This document shows positions 63,360-64,000 of a DNA stretch of 64,000 nucleotides, piece after piece. Position 1 is the first letter of the stretch; every line of letters begins with the position of its first letter. Where the stretch lies: positions 27,719-91,718 of the forward strand of contig JAKSYS010000190.1 in assembly GCA_022925895.1 (NCBI GenBank). Reading direction: 5' to 3'. Position numbers and translations under genes: made by a program. The notes beneath the pieces were generated by a model. It was not told the origin of the DNA and searched no databases. It saw only the letters and a list, made by a program, of their open reading frames with translations. This DNA comes from Fragilaria crotonensis (taxonomy: Eukaryota > Bacillariophyta > Fragilariophyceae > Fragilariales > Fragilariaceae).

Positions 63360-64000
63360 CTACAACTTATCTTGCAATCGCGACAACACCTTGTGAGCTA
63401 CAGAGCCCGTCACAAACTGGCTTTGCTCCAGCTCCGCTATCCTTGCTTTCAATTTATCAATCAGCTTCACGTTCTCAAGACATTTGCGTTCTCGTTGTCG
63501 GAGTAAAGTGCTCATCTTTTTCAATTCTGCCTGGGCCATGGCCGCGACCTCATTGGCTTGCTTCAGCATAACCTCATACTCAGCGACCTTGGCCTTGGCA
63601 CTCGCCAAGCTGTCAGCTTCAGTTGGCTTTCCCACTTCATCACCTTGCAAAACTTCGGATGTGACGTTTCCTTCTGTCTCGTTACGTGACTCCCCCGACA
63701 AGTTGATCCCAGTGAGGAGTGCCTTTTCAATCGTCATGCCCCCCACTGTGAGCACGTCCTGCGAACGCTTCAGCGCACCCGAATGACCTTTATCACTCGC
63801 ACCCATTGGTGCGGATGTGTCACATGCTTTTGGAATCGCAAGCATAGCATCTCCGAGGCCCACTTCTGGGTTTGATTTGGCCAATTCCACAAGTGCGTCC
63901 ATCGTTGGTCCGTCAATGAGAAATTCCTCAACGTCGCCATCGTCGTAAACAACGGTGTATTTTTGTTTGTCAACAGCCTGGACGGTTCCTATGTACCAGC
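63360..64000 (-). CDS. HA/Tudor-like/coiled-coil family, copy 3 (C-terminal part; cut by window edge)
   Basis: On the minus strand the frame is open from 63998 to a stop at 63360, and the start lies beyond the window. It begins inside the Tudor-like segment (WYIGTVQAV, KYTVVYDDGDVEEFLIDG), then PTMDALVELAKS, a Ser/Gly-rich linker, a long coiled coil (ASAKAKVAEYEVMLKQANEV and LLRQRERKCLENVKLIDKL) and the conserved end QFVTGSVAHKVLSRLQDKL. Unlike copy 1 it has no frame break here, and unlike copy 2 it keeps the YDDGD strand and the true C-terminus, making it the best template for this part of the family. HA repeats are expected just past the right edge. Confidence 0.75.
   Translation of the reverse strand, partial: WYIGTVQAVDKQKYTVVYDDGDVEEFLIDGPTMDALVELAKSNPEVGLGDAMLAIPKACDTSAPMGASDKGHSGALKRSQDVLTVGGMTIEKALLTGINLSGESRNETEGNVTSEVLQGDEVGKPTEADSLASAKAKVAEYEVMLKQANEVAAMAQAELKKMSTLLRQRERKCLENVKLIDKLKARIAELEQSQFVTGSVAHKVLSRLQDKL

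Noticed and set aside
1-64000. tRNA, rRNA or other structured RNA genes
   Set aside because: Looked for tRNA-like T-loop words and paired arms by eye; none convincing. A covariance-model scan would be needed to exclude them.

Overview
The window looks like nuclear DNA of a diatom (photosynthetic stramenopile). The reasons are an APS kinase / ATP sulfurylase / pyrophosphatase triple fusion, a cysteine synthase with a signal peptide ending in an AAAF motif of the diatom plastid-import type, helicase-associated (HA) repeat proteins, short spliceosomal introns of about 75-130 nt, and LINEs that carry RNase H. No organelle or bacterial features, rRNA, tRNA or CRISPR array were seen.

Layout. 1-6.4 kb: the 3' end of a DXS gene (plastid isoprenoid pathway), then three same-strand secreted PhoX/DUF839-like genes and a fourth broken 3' copy. 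6.8-19.9 kb: a nested transposon. A pogo-like DDE element of about 3.5 kb (20-bp inverted repeats at both ends) is split inside its transposase gene by a 9.6-kb CACTA/Plavaka-like element (20-bp TIRs, AT target duplication). The inner element carries a broken D-D-E transposase, a broken antisense cargo gene with a possible Fe(II)/2-oxoglutarate dioxygenase core, an internal repeat array and a Q-rich accessory protein. Removing the insert and one AT restores the host reading frame exactly. 20.6-23.1 kb: a 5'-truncated LINE with a 16-bp target duplication. 24.6-26.8 kb: a broken HA-repeat/Tudor-like/coiled-coil gene; relatives lie at 54.1-56.0 kb and at the right edge.

27.3-37.2 kb is ordinary gene space: SURF1 (cytochrome oxidase assembly), a PrsW-like intramembrane protease, an unrecognised protein, the sulfate-activating triple fusion, and tail-to-tail with it a plastid-type cysteine synthase. 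The last two would be the entry and exit steps of sulfate assimilation. 37.7-47.1 kb: a second nest, an 8.7-kb decayed LINE with a 16-bp target duplication inside a MITE-like element of about 650 bp with 35-bp TIRs. 47.7-64 kb: an isochorismatase-family hydrolase, two ankyrin-type genes, the second HA/Tudor-like gene, a nucleotide-sugar transporter, a FYVE+SYLF protein, a SEC14-like CRAL-TRIO protein, and the third HA/Tudor-like gene cut by the window edge.

Many intergenic spacers are extremely rich in the palindrome GTAC and in short palindromes built on TACCGGTA. Most broken frames lie in mobile elements, but a few fall in host-type genes (HA copies, the FYVE-SYLF gene), so indel errors in the assembly should be kept in mind. 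All functions are read from sequence motifs only; no database search was possible.
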